Translations under genes and position numbers: made by a program | The notes under the pieces: generated by a model | The model's database searches: none | What the model was told of the DNA's origin: nothing | The model's input: the letters and a program-made list of their open reading frames with translations, nothing else | From: an uncultured Eubacteriales bacterium | GTDB taxonomy: Bacteria; Bacillota; Clostridia; Oscillospirales; CAG-272 | Assembly: GCA_958352145.1 (NCBI GenBank) | Contig: CATWNM010000006.1 | Location: 1-64,000, forward strand | DNA length: 64,000 bases | Direction: 5' to 3' | In this document: piece after piece, positions 1 through 8,089 of the stretch | How the letters are laid out: the number at the start of each line of letters is the position of its first letter | Position numbering within the stretch: position 1 is the stretch's first letter

Positions 1-95
1 GGACCCGCACGCCGATCGCCTCGATGTACGACACCTATAAGAACGCCGCGGATACAAAGATCAATCAGATCAACTCTATCTTCTCCGGCGAGTAA
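1..95 (+). CDS. C-terminal end of a truncated gene, possibly a solute-binding protein
   Basis: Only about 30 codons are present, reading in frame from base 3 to a TAA at 93-95, with a C-terminus ending in NQINSIFSGE. The tail, with repeated Asn, Lys and Ile, resembles the last helix of extracellular sugar-binding lipoproteins of ABC importers, but this is too short to prove. A hairpin terminator follows. Base composition is GC-rich like the host chromosome, so this gene lies outside the AT-rich island that begins near 355. Confidence 0.4.
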   Translation, partial: TRTPIASMYDTYKNAADTKINQINSIFSGE

Positions 96-116
96 GAAAA
101 TGAAAATATAAAGTTG

Positions 117-153
117 AACCCCCCGTGACCGCGCTTTCGCAGTCACGGGGGGT
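117..153 (+). terminator. Intrinsic terminator-like hairpin after the first gene
   Basis: A 13-base arm (AACCCCCCGTGAC) pairs with GTCACGGGGGGTT around a 12-base loop, starting 22 bases after the stop codon of the upstream gene. The tail is only moderately T-rich. Bases 154-256 hold no recognisable gene. Confidence 0.7.
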
Positions 154-256
154 TCATATATGCTGTTTCTGTCGAAAAAACAAAAACTTATCTAAAAAGT
201 TTGCTTTTTGTTCAAATAATCATATGATTCTATAAAAAAAACAACGGCAGAAATAG

Positions 257-354
257 TTAGGTACGTACCTATCACGTACCTAATTTAAGTAAAAACACAA
301 TATATAGTGTTAAAAAGAAAGATAAAGCACAATATATTGCAGTCCCTCTTCCTT
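257..354. repeat. Copy A of a ~100-base imperfect repeat containing a palindrome
   Basis: The block opens with the inverted repeat TTAGGTACGT and ACGTACCTAA around a 7-base loop, then an AT-rich stretch containing AACACAATATATAGT. A second copy lies at 10781-10887. The loops differ (ACCTATC against ACCGTTC) while the stems are identical, which suggests the structure is conserved. Both copies run directly into TTTGG(C/T)GGAG; in this copy that is the start of the tRNA-Ser 3'-end duplicate at 355. It is probably the end of an integrative or transposable element; the family is not identified. Confidence 0.6.
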
Positions 355-376
355 TGGCGGAGAAGGAGAGATTTGA
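355..376 (-). other. Distal attachment site (att): copy of the tRNA-Ser 3' end
   Basis: These 22 bases are identical to 13799-13820, which hold the encoded CCA, the acceptor stem and part of the T arm of the tRNA-Ser gene. Identity stops at both ends. An orphan copy of a tRNA 3' end about 13.4 kb downstream of the intact tRNA is the standard signature of tyrosine-recombinase-driven island insertion. The enclosed DNA is strikingly AT-rich, which supports this. Confidence 0.8.
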
Positions 377-435
377 TCTTATTCCGGAGATCCAGCGCAA
401 GTAGCGCAGCTTGAAGCCTATATAGGCAGCGCTGA

Positions 436-939
436 AGTTCCAGACAAATACTTGATGAGGTAGGCATTCCCACTACACGAGTACAGGCCAACAATGCTTG
501 CTGGCGCGACGGCACGCACAACTGCAATACGATCCACATCGCCATAGGAAACAACGGCAAAAGAAGCGATATCGTGCACGGCCAGCTGCATATGGACATG
601 GAAATCATCGATCCCACTTTCTATATAGATGGGGAAAAAATTCCCCCTGTGAACGGAGCGGCGATCTTCACGCAGTCCCTAGACGGAAGCGAGGTCTATG
701 CGGTCTGTCATGCAAAGCTGCATGCAAACAACCGGTATAACCGCTGCATCTTTTTGCAGAAGCTGGAATATCAAAACGGCGTCCCCTATCTCGGCGCGCC
801 GCCGTCCTTGGATACGGTGTTTACTGTGGCGGTCAATCCCATGGCGGTTTCAGAGCGGGATCAGCGGCTTTCAGACAAGCCTGAACGCAGAATAAGCAAA
901 ATACAGGGAAGCGCGCCCCATCCTGCGCACTTTTGGTGA
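436..939 (+). pseudogene. Remnant of a hydrolase gene, apparently a chimera of two families
   Basis: An open frame from 436 to a TGA at 937-939 has no start codon with a ribosome site and follows an in-frame stop at 433. Its first part contains NTIHIAIGNN, an HMDMEI stretch and DPTFYIDGEKI, a pattern like the C-terminus of M29 aminopeptidases. From about 660 it changes to VCHAKLHANNRYNRCIFLQ and LEYQNGVPYLG, which resembles the end of a GH43-type glycosidase. The join near 655-660 suggests a deletion fused two gene ends. Both family calls rest on motif memory and are tentative. GC content is higher than in the neighbouring operon. Confidence 0.4.
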
Positions 940-994
940 AAAAACGACGCCGCCAAACAGGTTTGGTTCGTTTCCACACCGGTTCAACCGGCTG

Positions 995-1035
995 AGCGGG
1001 TCCGCGCAGTCATGACGCGAACCCGCTGCTTTTTT
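995..1035 (+). terminator. Rightward intrinsic terminator
   Basis: AGCGGGTCCGCG pairs with CGCGAACCCGCT (one mismatch) and is followed by CTTTTTT. It lies 55 bases past the end of the hydrolase remnant and would have ended its transcript. Nothing else is recognisable in 940-1205. Confidence 0.75.
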
Positions 1036-1205
1036 CGGCGGCCTCCAACCGCCGCGGCCGCGCGGCTCTGCATCCATGCCTTGCAATCGCCTGCAAAGTC
1101 TTGACAGATCCTCTCCGATTGCAGATTTGATTTCCTCTATAGTAATTTAATGACCACGCACAATTCTTGATATTCCAACCATGCTTATCGCGATGGGGTA
1201 TATTT

Positions 1206-1895
1206 TTATTGGTTGGTTAAAACAATATATAGTGGCAATGACCCATAAATGCTTTCCGAATCTTTAATCATAAATAATGGTATTCTTTTCAGATATTCTA
1301 AAGTAGATTTATTAGGCATATATAAAAACAAATAAATTTCTCTGGGTTTTCGTTTTAATGATTCAAGAATAGAATGAATAACCTTGATATATATTTTCAG
1401 ATGAAATGGGTTCGCAAAATAAAATTTATTCATAGTATCATCTATGCTAATAGTTGAAACATCTTGATTAACAAGAATTATCTTTGAAGATGCTTGGGAT
1501 GTTTTTTTATAGTTCATTATATTATTATTCAATATAATGAATATATCATTATTAATTTCATATCCAGTAACATAAGCACATGAATATTCCGAAGCCATAA
1601 TTAAAGTGCGCCCCTTGCCGCACCCAAAATCCACAAAATGATCATCGCTACTAAAAGGATATTTTAGAAATAAATATTCCAAAAATGAATACGGTGTAGG
1701 CTCATAAGAAAAATTTACTACACGCTCGTTTTTTATATTTGGCGTTGGGAACGTATCTATATTATATTTTTTCTCATAAAATACCTCTTTTAATTTTTCG
1801 ATATAAAAAGGAACCGTTTCTTCCAAGTTTTCCTTATCATGTTTGCGATTATTTGAATCTTCGTTACGATTTCCTGATTCATCGTGCCTGCTCAT
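1206..1895 (-). CDS. SAM-dependent methyltransferase, last gene of the peptide operon
   Basis: This 229-residue protein carries a class I methyltransferase motif I, FVDFGCGKGRTL (about residues 87-98), followed by an acidic strand end in GYEIN. The first 45 residues are charged and rich in Asn and Glu. A GGAGAT ribosome site precedes the ATG, and the gene starts 18 bases after the stop of the upstream ABC transporter, so it is probably co-transcribed. The substrate is unknown. Its place at the end of a peptide-maturation operon suggests it methylates the peptide product or provides self-protection, but a passenger role is possible. It is very AT-rich, like the rest of the operon. Confidence 0.75.
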   Translation of the reverse strand: MSRHDESGNRNEDSNNRKHDKENLEETVPFYIEKLKEVFYEKKYNIDTFPTPNIKNERVVNFSYEPTPYSFLEYLFLKYPFSSDDHFVDFGCGKGRTLIMASEYSCAYVTGYEINNDIFIILNNNIMNYKKTSQASSKIILVNQDVSTISIDDTMNKFYFANPFHLKIYIKVIHSILESLKRKPREIYLFLYMPNKSTLEYLKRIPLFMIKDSESIYGSLPLYIVLTNQ

Positions 1896-1913
1896 TTTTC
1901 ATTATCTCCATTT

Positions 1914-3689
1914 CTAAGCATAGTATTTTGCTTGAATTTCAAACATCGTTTTGTATTTACCACCTAAACTCATTAATTCGCTGTGCGAGCCATATTCTAA
2001 AACGCTACCATTTTCTAATAGCAATATTTTGTCACACAATTTGCAACTTGACATTCGATGTGATATATAAATAACGGTTTTATTTTCGATAACTTTATCA
2101 AAATCCTTATATAATTCATATTCTGCAATAGGTGACAAATTGGAAGTAGGCTCATCCAGTATTACCATATTTGAGTTTTTATACAGCGCTCTCGCAATTA
2201 CTATTTTCTGCTGTTCCCCTCCTGAAAACTCAATCCCGTTTTTTGAAAACTCTCTCGACATATAGGTTTCATATCCATCCGAAAGATTATCTATTTTGTT
2301 TTTAATTCCGATTTTGTCAACAGTTTTATTCAGGCGAGATAATTGCGGCTCATTATAGGCTATGTTTTCCGCAACAGTAAATGCGAATAGTTGAGAATCC
2401 TGAAAAACAACGCTTATCGCTTTCGCGTATTCATTAAAATTAATATCCTCTATATTCATTCCATTTACACTTATTGAACCCGAATCAGGAAGATAAAGCC
2501 TGAGCAAAAGTTTTATTAATGTCGTTTTTCCCGCGCCATTATCTCCCACTATAGAAAGTTTTTCACCTTTTTTAAGTATAAAAGACACATTGTTTAAGAC
2601 ATAATTTTCAGTGTTTGGATATTTAAAACAGACATTCTTAAATTCGATTGTGTCAATATTTATATTCTGACCTTGAATGGCAACTTGTCTTATTTCTTCA
2701 AGTTCCATATATCTTCTGTAATCCTCTATATACATTGAGGCTTCATATAACGAAACACATGAGCCTATCACATTTTTCATACAGGCAGAAAAATGCCTTA
2801 TCGCGCTCAAATACATCGTAAAGTCGCCCAAAGTCAGACTTTCTGTAAAGAATTTATAAGCAAGGTATACATAGAATAACCCCTCTTGGAGAATGTTCAA
2901 AATATTTTGAAATAGATTGGTTATTGAGGTATACATAAATTCGGCTACAAGACTGCGGCTAAACCGCTTATGTAAGCGATCCTTTTTTTCGTTCAGCCAA
3001 TCTTTTAAATTGTAAACCCGAATGTCTTTCGCGTATTTATAATCCCATGATACATAAATCATTTCAAATAATTTACGCGATAAAGCGGAAAACTTCTTTC
3101 TTATTGAATGGGTCTTTTTTGCCTCGATTGATTTGGCAAAAGAATTTATCATGATAATAATTATCACAACAGCCAATATTAAGATATTAATTTTACTTAC
3201 AATATAAATTAGTCCTATAATCTGTAGAATTGATGAAATAAATTTTGAAATAATATTCGCTATTTTTGAAATATTATAACTATTGCCGATACATTTTTCT
3301 GCCCGTTCCTTTAAGTCAAGATATTCTGCGTTTTCAAGATATTCATACTTTATATTCATGGTTTTTTCTATAATGCCCAAAGTCATTTTTGTCTTTATAT
3401 CTGTCAAATTCAATGCCTGTGCGTGACCAATAAGGCTTGACAAATGCGATCTTATAAGTCTCAGCGTAAACATAACAAGAGCAAGCATAAGGATAAAACG
3501 GATATCCTTTCCACCGGTAATGGAATCTATTATCCATTTGGGGAATAAAATTGTAATAAACGGCGAAACGGCGGTTAATAAGGTAGCGGGAATAAACAAA
3601 ACAAGATATTTGTAATTGTATTTTAGACTTATCATAAAGATATATTTTATTGAGTTAAATACGCTTTTTATTTTTTCAATATACTTCAT
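1914..3689 (-). CDS. ABC exporter, fused membrane and ATPase domains (second of the pair)
   Basis: This 591-residue half-transporter has about six membrane segments in residues 1-310 and a nucleotide-binding domain after about 345. Walker A is GDNGAGKTT, the Q-loop is VFQDSQ, the signature is FSGGEQQ and Walker B ends in VILDEP. The D-loop reads SNLSP where most exporters have SALDP. There is no N-terminal C39 peptidase domain, so leader removal must be done by another protein, plausibly the subtilase in this operon. It overlaps the end of the upstream ABC gene by 14 bases, consistent with translational coupling and a heterodimeric exporter. Confidence 0.9.
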   Translation of the reverse strand: MKYIEKIKSVFNSIKYIFMISLKYNYKYLVLFIPATLLTAVSPFITILFPKWIIDSITGGKDIRFILMLALVMFTLRLIRSHLSSLIGHAQALNLTDIKTKMTLGIIEKTMNIKYEYLENAEYLDLKERAEKCIGNSYNISKIANIISKFISSILQIIGLIYIVSKINILILAVVIIIIMINSFAKSIEAKKTHSIRKKFSALSRKLFEMIYVSWDYKYAKDIRVYNLKDWLNEKKDRLHKRFSRSLVAEFMYTSITNLFQNILNILQEGLFYVYLAYKFFTESLTLGDFTMYLSAIRHFSACMKNVIGSCVSLYEASMYIEDYRRYMELEEIRQVAIQGQNINIDTIEFKNVCFKYPNTENYVLNNVSFILKKGEKLSIVGDNGAGKTTLIKLLLRLYLPDSGSISVNGMNIEDINFNEYAKAISVVFQDSQLFAFTVAENIAYNEPQLSRLNKTVDKIGIKNKIDNLSDGYETYMSREFSKNGIEFSGGEQQKIVIARALYKNSNMVILDEPTSNLSPIAEYELYKDFDKVIENKTVIYISHRMSSCKLCDKILLLENGSVLEYGSHSELMSLGGKYKTMFEIQAKYYA

Positions 3690-5508
3690 TTTCGTTTACC
3701 TTATCAGAATCAAAATAATAGCGTGCCTGCATTGAGTACATTTTGGCATATAGACCGTTTGATTTAGTAAGCTGATTGTGTGTTCCATCCTCGACTATAC
3801 ATCCACCATCAAACACCAAAATGCGGTCGCAAAATTTTGATGAAGACATTCTGTGTGAGATATAGATAGCCATATCGTTAACTAATTTGTCATATGAACT
3901 GTAAGTTTCAAATTCCGCTATAGGAGAGAGGTTCGCCGTGGGTTCGTCAAGGATATTTATTTTTCCGGAGTGATAAAATGAGCGTGCTAAAGCAAATTTT
4001 TGCAACTCTCCTCCCGAGAAATCCAAACCATCCATATCAAATGATTTTCCAATATATGTATGTTCTTTATTTTTTAGCGCTGAAACTTTATTCCACATAT
4101 TAACATCCGCTAATGCCTTCTTTAACCGTTGCTTTTCTTCTGGTTCAAGTAATACCTCGTCTTTGAAAGCTATATTTTCCGCAATAGTAAAAGGAAACAT
4201 TTGATAATCCTGAAATACAGTAGAAAATAGAGCAACGTAATCGGCAGTATTTATGTTTTTGATATTTATACCATTAATATAAATATTGCCTTCCGTAGGG
4301 TCATAAAGTCTTAGTAAAAGTTTAATAAATGTAGTTTTTCCTGCGCCGTTATCACCTACTATTGATATTTTTTTGTCCCCATATATATCCAAATTGATGT
4401 TCTTTAAAATGAAATTTTCGCAGTTAGGATAACGAAATGATACATTGTCAAATCGGATATGCAGATTGTTTTTACTTATATCGGGAACACTTTCACCGTT
4501 CGTTACAGTAATGCGCTCTGGAATGGATAAAAACTTACGATAATCTATTACATATCTACCTGTATAATCAATTCCCTGCAAGTATCCCACTATACTTTTC
4601 ATGGCATTAGTAAGCGCCATAACCGCAGATATATACATGGTAAAATCACCGAATGTTATCCCGCCTTTTACAAGTATAAGCACTAAATAAATATAAACCG
4701 CGCCTTCTTGTATTAGTGATACCGTGCTTGATATCATACCGTATTTCGTAGATGTATTCTTTTTTGCGGTTTCTTTTTCTATATACTCGCTTCTGTTTTT
4801 TTCACATTTTCCCAAAAGCCATTTATTAAGATTATCAATTCTGATTATTTTTCCAAAAGAATAATCTCCGGTAATGCGGCTTAAATATTTCCATGTTCTG
4901 TTTATCGGATTCAACTCATCATTAACTTTTTTCATAAGTTTATGATTCAAATGATTTAATTGAGCATTTACTAACAAAACAACGATAACAGATAGAACTA
5001 TAAAAAAATTGAGAGTAGATATTATATACGCAAACCCCACAATTTGTATGCTATATGATAAAATCCCCCCCAATGCGTTTTTGATCCCATCTATATTCAT
5101 TGAGTTCCATGTTATTATTTTTTGAACGTTTTCTTTTTGATCGGCAACAATTGGATCCTCGACATCTTGCAAATCAAGCGACATGGTTTTGTCGCTGAAC
5201 TGCTTATAATGCTGCTGAATTAATCTTTCTTTTTTATATCTTGTTATATCCTCAAGTAAAGTAAAAATAGCGGTAGATAATAGTCTAACGATTACCATTA
5301 TGATAACCGTTCTTAATGTATAATGAATATTCTTATCTATCGTTAAGCTGTCAATAATATATTTGGGTAATATCGTGTTTATAAACAATACCGCACATTC
5401 CATAAAAATGCTAAGAAACATAATGGGCATAAGTAATTTATCCGCTTTATTTGCGGTTGAAAACAGATATTTTATATTTAATAAAGCATCAACTATTTTA
5501 TTTTTCAT
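3676..5508 (-). CDS. ABC exporter, fused membrane and ATPase domains (first of the pair)
   Basis: This 610-residue half-transporter has the same layout as its downstream partner: membrane segments to about residue 310, then an ATPase domain with Walker A GDNGAGKTT, Q-loop VFQDYQ, signature FSGGELQ and Walker B NILDEP. Its D-loop is ANLSP, so both partners lack the usual D-loop Asp. AGAGGAAAA precedes the ATG, 8 bases after the protease gene ends. The two genes very likely form a heterodimer that exports the mature Cys-rich peptide. A role in immunity is an alternative. Confidence 0.9.
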   Translation of the reverse strand: MKNKIVDALLNIKYLFSTANKADKLLMPIMFLSIFMECAVLFINTILPKYIIDSLTIDKNIHYTLRTVIIMVIVRLLSTAIFTLLEDITRYKKERLIQQHYKQFSDKTMSLDLQDVEDPIVADQKENVQKIITWNSMNIDGIKNALGGILSYSIQIVGFAYIISTLNFFIVLSVIVVLLVNAQLNHLNHKLMKKVNDELNPINRTWKYLSRITGDYSFGKIIRIDNLNKWLLGKCEKNRSEYIEKETAKKNTSTKYGMISSTVSLIQEGAVYIYLVLILVKGGITFGDFTMYISAVMALTNAMKSIVGYLQGIDYTGRYVIDYRKFLSIPERITVTNGESVPDISKNNLHIRFDNVSFRYPNCENFILKNINLDIYGDKKISIVGDNGAGKTTFIKLLLRLYDPTEGNIYINGINIKNINTADYVALFSTVFQDYQMFPFTIAENIAFKDEVLLEPEEKQRLKKALADVNMWNKVSALKNKEHTYIGKSFDMDGLDFSGGELQKFALARSFYHSGKINILDEPTANLSPIAEFETYSSYDKLVNDMAIYISHRMSSSKFCDRILVFDGGCIVEDGTHNQLTKSNGLYAKMYSMQARYYFDSDKVNENEVY

Positions 5509-5516
5509 TTTTTCCT

Positions 5517-7334
5517 CTATTTATCATCTTCGCTAAAATACTTAATACATTCATTTGCTATTTTATAAATGCTATTTTCATCCCCCAAACTGTAAACCTT
5601 TTTCTTTAACTGCTTTTTTATCATTTCTATTTTGTTTTTTATTATTTCGTTATCAACTAATACTTTAGTCGTTCCGATAACCGACCACTTGTTGGCTGCG
5701 TCAAACGGAAATACTGCAAGACAGATTACTTTTGAAGGGAATATGCTTTCAAGATAGTTAATTGTTCTTTCGATATACTTTATGTCATCGCTGACATTTA
5801 CACATAATATATAACAGTCAGGAGCGCATCCTAATAAAAATTCATGCTGTTTTATTGGATAAAACCCAACCCAACCGTCAGTTACTGGAACTGTTTGAGA
5901 TTGGGAACCGACAATAATTAAATCTGGATTTTTATCCTCAATTTCTCCCATTAAACTGTTTACATATATTATTGCTTCATAACCGCTTATTTCAACAGTA
6001 GAATCAAAGCCTATCGGATATACACCATCGGCACCGTACAATAAAGAAGAAGGTTCTGTTCCCAACATTCCAACAATATATCCCGATTGCTCAAATAACA
6101 TTTTCAATTTTAATTGTAATGTGAATTTACCTTGCCGTTGACTTGTTCCTACTATGGCTACCACAGGATTTGAAATTTTTCTTAGCTTTCCAAATGTGTT
6201 TTGAGGAACATTTGCCGAAGTGACACAGGGACAAAACCAGTTTATGTTATTGTCATCCAATTTCTTTACAGAATCCTTTGATAGCAAAGAAAACGAATAT
6301 ATTTTTTTCCCGAATTCAATACATTTATCAACAAAATAATTTTCAAGATTTATGTCGATAACTCTTGACAAATTCGTAGTATGCCCTAATATTACACTAT
6401 CAAAATCACTTTCCCAGTCAATATTTGTATAATTCTTTATTTCATAGTCATATCCATATATATTCCCAAGAATACTTGAAATCTTTTTTTTAATGTTTCC
6501 GACATACTTAACATCAAAAAAATCAACTATATTGACATTTAAAATATTAGAAAATCTTGCCATACTGTGTATTTCTTTATTAAACGGGAATGCTATAGCC
6601 TTATTCATAGTTATTCGCTTATGAGGACTTACAGCCCCACATTTATATATAGCTACAGCATTGATTTTTAATCTTTGCAGTATATTTTCAAGTCCAGTAA
6701 TACCAGAATCAATCATTTTTCCAATTTGAACAGTAACATATGGGGCTGCAAAACTGGCCCCCGAAACAACAGAGTAACCATCATCAAGCCAAGGAAGATT
6801 TTGTTCTTTGTTATATCCTCGTATATTTACATTGCTATTCTCGACATACTCATAATCAAATAATTTATTTACGCTATTGCTAATATCTACACCAATCACA
6901 TTAGCAAATGCTGCCGGATATGATAAAATACCCAAATTGTCAAATGCAGATACAATTACAGTTCCTCTATCATTTAATAATGTGCAGATATTTCTTAGCG
7001 CACTTAAATTATTGCAATATGTTACTCCTAAACTTATATTGATAATATCACATGGAATATTATCATAAATATATTTTAATGATAAAATAAGATTACTATT
7101 ATCATAAGAGTTTTCGCTAAACACTTTGAAACAAATAATATTTGCATGTGATAAGTTCTTATATATTATAAACGAAACAGCGGTACCATGTCCTATTTCA
7201 TCATCGCAATTGTCCTTAGAGACCTTCCCACAAGAATCGATCGAAAAAACAGGAAAGGACTCCCCATTAAAGCAAGGATGTTTCATATTTATTCCGCTGT
7301 CTAAAATAACAATAGTCGTAACTTGCTTTCTCAT
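5517..7334 (-). CDS. Subtilisin-like protease fused to a P-loop peptide-maturation domain
   Basis: The 605-residue protein begins with an S8 protease domain: Asp12 in ILDSG, His49 in GHGT, an oxyanion Asn near 133 and Ser194 in SGASFAAP. It has no signal peptide, so it should act in the cytoplasm. From about residue 246 a second region starts (AFPFNKEI...ARF) that recalls the TIGR04066 'peptide maturation system' family, and residues 394-404 form a P-loop, VGTSQRQGKFT, like that of DUF1611 proteins. The context suggests it removes the leader from the two Cys-rich precursors, with the P-loop half perhaps coupling nucleotide binding to maturation. The family names come from memory; the motifs are seen directly. 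Confidence 0.8.
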   Translation of the reverse strand: MRKQVTTIVILDSGINMKHPCFNGESFPVFSIDSCGKVSKDNCDDEIGHGTAVSFIIYKNLSHANIICFKVFSENSYDNSNLILSLKYIYDNIPCDIINISLGVTYCNNLSALRNICTLLNDRGTVIVSAFDNLGILSYPAAFANVIGVDISNSVNKLFDYEYVENSNVNIRGYNKEQNLPWLDDGYSVVSGASFAAPYVTVQIGKMIDSGITGLENILQRLKINAVAIYKCGAVSPHKRITMNKAIAFPFNKEIHSMARFSNILNVNIVDFFDVKYVGNIKKKISSILGNIYGYDYEIKNYTNIDWESDFDSVILGHTTNLSRVIDINLENYFVDKCIEFGKKIYSFSLLSKDSVKKLDDNNINWFCPCVTSANVPQNTFGKLRKISNPVVAIVGTSQRQGKFTLQLKLKMLFEQSGYIVGMLGTEPSSLLYGADGVYPIGFDSTVEISGYEAIIYVNSLMGEIEDKNPDLIIVGSQSQTVPVTDGWVGFYPIKQHEFLLGCAPDCYILCVNVSDDIKYIERTINYLESIFPSKVICLAVFPFDAANKWSVIGTTKVLVDNEIIKNKIEMIKKQLKKKVYSLGDENSIYKIANECIKYFSEDDK

Positions 7335-7373
7335 AAAAAACTTTTTTCCTATCCAATATGAAAGTTGTATTTA

Positions 7374-7414
7374 TTGGATATGGCGGCAGTTCATATGATT
7401 GCCGCCATATCCAA
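7374..7414 (-). promoter_or_regulatory. 15-bp perfect hairpin after the precursor peptides
   Basis: TTGGATATGGCGGCA pairs perfectly with TGCCGCCATATCCAA around an 11-base loop, between the second precursor stop (7423) and the protease start (7334). There is no clear T-run on the leftward strand. Such hairpins in peptide operons usually cause partial termination or protect the upstream transcript, so that precursors are made in excess over the export genes. That role is inferred. Confidence 0.7.
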
Positions 7415-7422
7415 ACACATGT

Positions 7423-7569
7423 TCAGCAGGCACCTTGACTGCAGCAATTTTTATCACCATTGCAACAATCCTCGGCGCCTTGTGAAGCTCTTAAAACATC
7501 AAGGTAAAGGGTTATTTTTGACTTTTTCTTTTTCAGCAAAACCTTCTTTAAGTTCATTTTATTTAGCAA
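7423..7569 (-). CDS. Cys-rich precursor peptide 2, TTG start
   Basis: This 48-residue peptide has a Lys-rich leader (KKVLLKKKKSK) and a short C-terminal core, GAEDCCNGDKNCCSQGAC, with five Cys. GGAGG lies 6 bases before a TTG codon, whereas the first ATG is 18 bases from it, so TTG is the better start (44 residues if ATG is used). The core shares CCNGDxxCC with the neighbouring precursor while the leader differs, as expected for a two-peptide product or two substrates of one maturase. It resembles the Cys-rich peptides matured by CcpM-type radical SAM enzymes (the CLI_3235 class). Confidence 0.75.
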   Translation of the reverse strand: MLNKMNLKKVLLKKKKSKITLYLDVLRASQGAEDCCNGDKNCCSQGAC

Positions 7570-7613
7570 ATGAATCCTCCTTTCCGTTCTATATTTTTAT
7601 GCAAGTTCTTGAG

Positions 7614-7742
7614 TTATCCACATCTCTTGTTACAACAACCGAGGTCACCGTTACAGCAACTTTCATCGCCATTTGTAAAAAGTTGAATTTTAGAAACAGT
7701 CTTCTTCTTTAATTCAACTTTCTTCAAGTTTTTTTTAAACAT
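7614..7742 (-). CDS. Cys-rich precursor peptide 1
   Basis: This 42-residue peptide starts at an ATG preceded by AAAGGAGAG. The leader is strongly basic (MFKKNLKKVELKKK) and the C-terminal core, NGDESCCNGDLGCCNKRCG, has five Cys, including two adjacent pairs. It lies between the carrier-protein gene and precursor 2, the usual place for a substrate of the radical SAM maturase upstream. The shared CCNGDxxCC motif suggests those Cys carry the modification, such as thioether cross-links. The modification itself is inferred. A Gly-Asp near the leader/core boundary could be the protease site. Confidence 0.8.
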   Translation of the reverse strand: MFKKNLKKVELKKKTVSKIQLFTNGDESCCNGDLGCCNKRCG

Positions 7743-7805
7743 TATAAAACTCTCCTTTCTTTAAATGATTTATAATTATTTTGGCAATGTTCCTTCACTT
7801 TAGAT

Positions 7806-8042
7806 TTATTCATTTTCACTCAAACCCAAAATATGTTTTACATTGTCAATATAATTATTAAATGTCATAAACTTCTCCATTGACAAATAATCATCTGGGA
7901 TTTCGATTCCAAGTTCATTTTCTATACAAACTATTATTGAAATAAAAGTTATCGAGTCCAATTCTAACTTTTCATCTTGATTTTCAGAAACATAGATCCC
8001 ATTTTCGTCCAATATTTTTCTAATTTGATTTTCGATTTTCAT
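7806..8042 (-). CDS. Acyl-carrier-like protein of the peptide maturation system
   Basis: This 78-residue acidic protein has the carrier-protein fold signature, with ELDSITF placing a likely phosphopantetheine Ser at residue 30. It sits between the radical SAM gene and the precursor peptides. Carrier-like proteins of this size recur in CcpM-type Cys-rich peptide clusters (I recall a TIGRFAM for an 'acyl carrier-related' protein in these systems). It could hold an acyl group for transfer to the peptide or act as a scaffold. It is quite unlike the host acpP at 24895. Confidence 0.8.
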   Translation of the reverse strand: MKIENQIRKILDENGIYVSENQDEKLELDSITFISIIVCIENELGIEIPDDYLSMEKFMTFNNYIDNVKHILGLSENE

Positions 8043-8089
8043 ATTTTTGCCCTTTCAAAATAAGCATTGTTTTTTTGATGCAAAAATCA

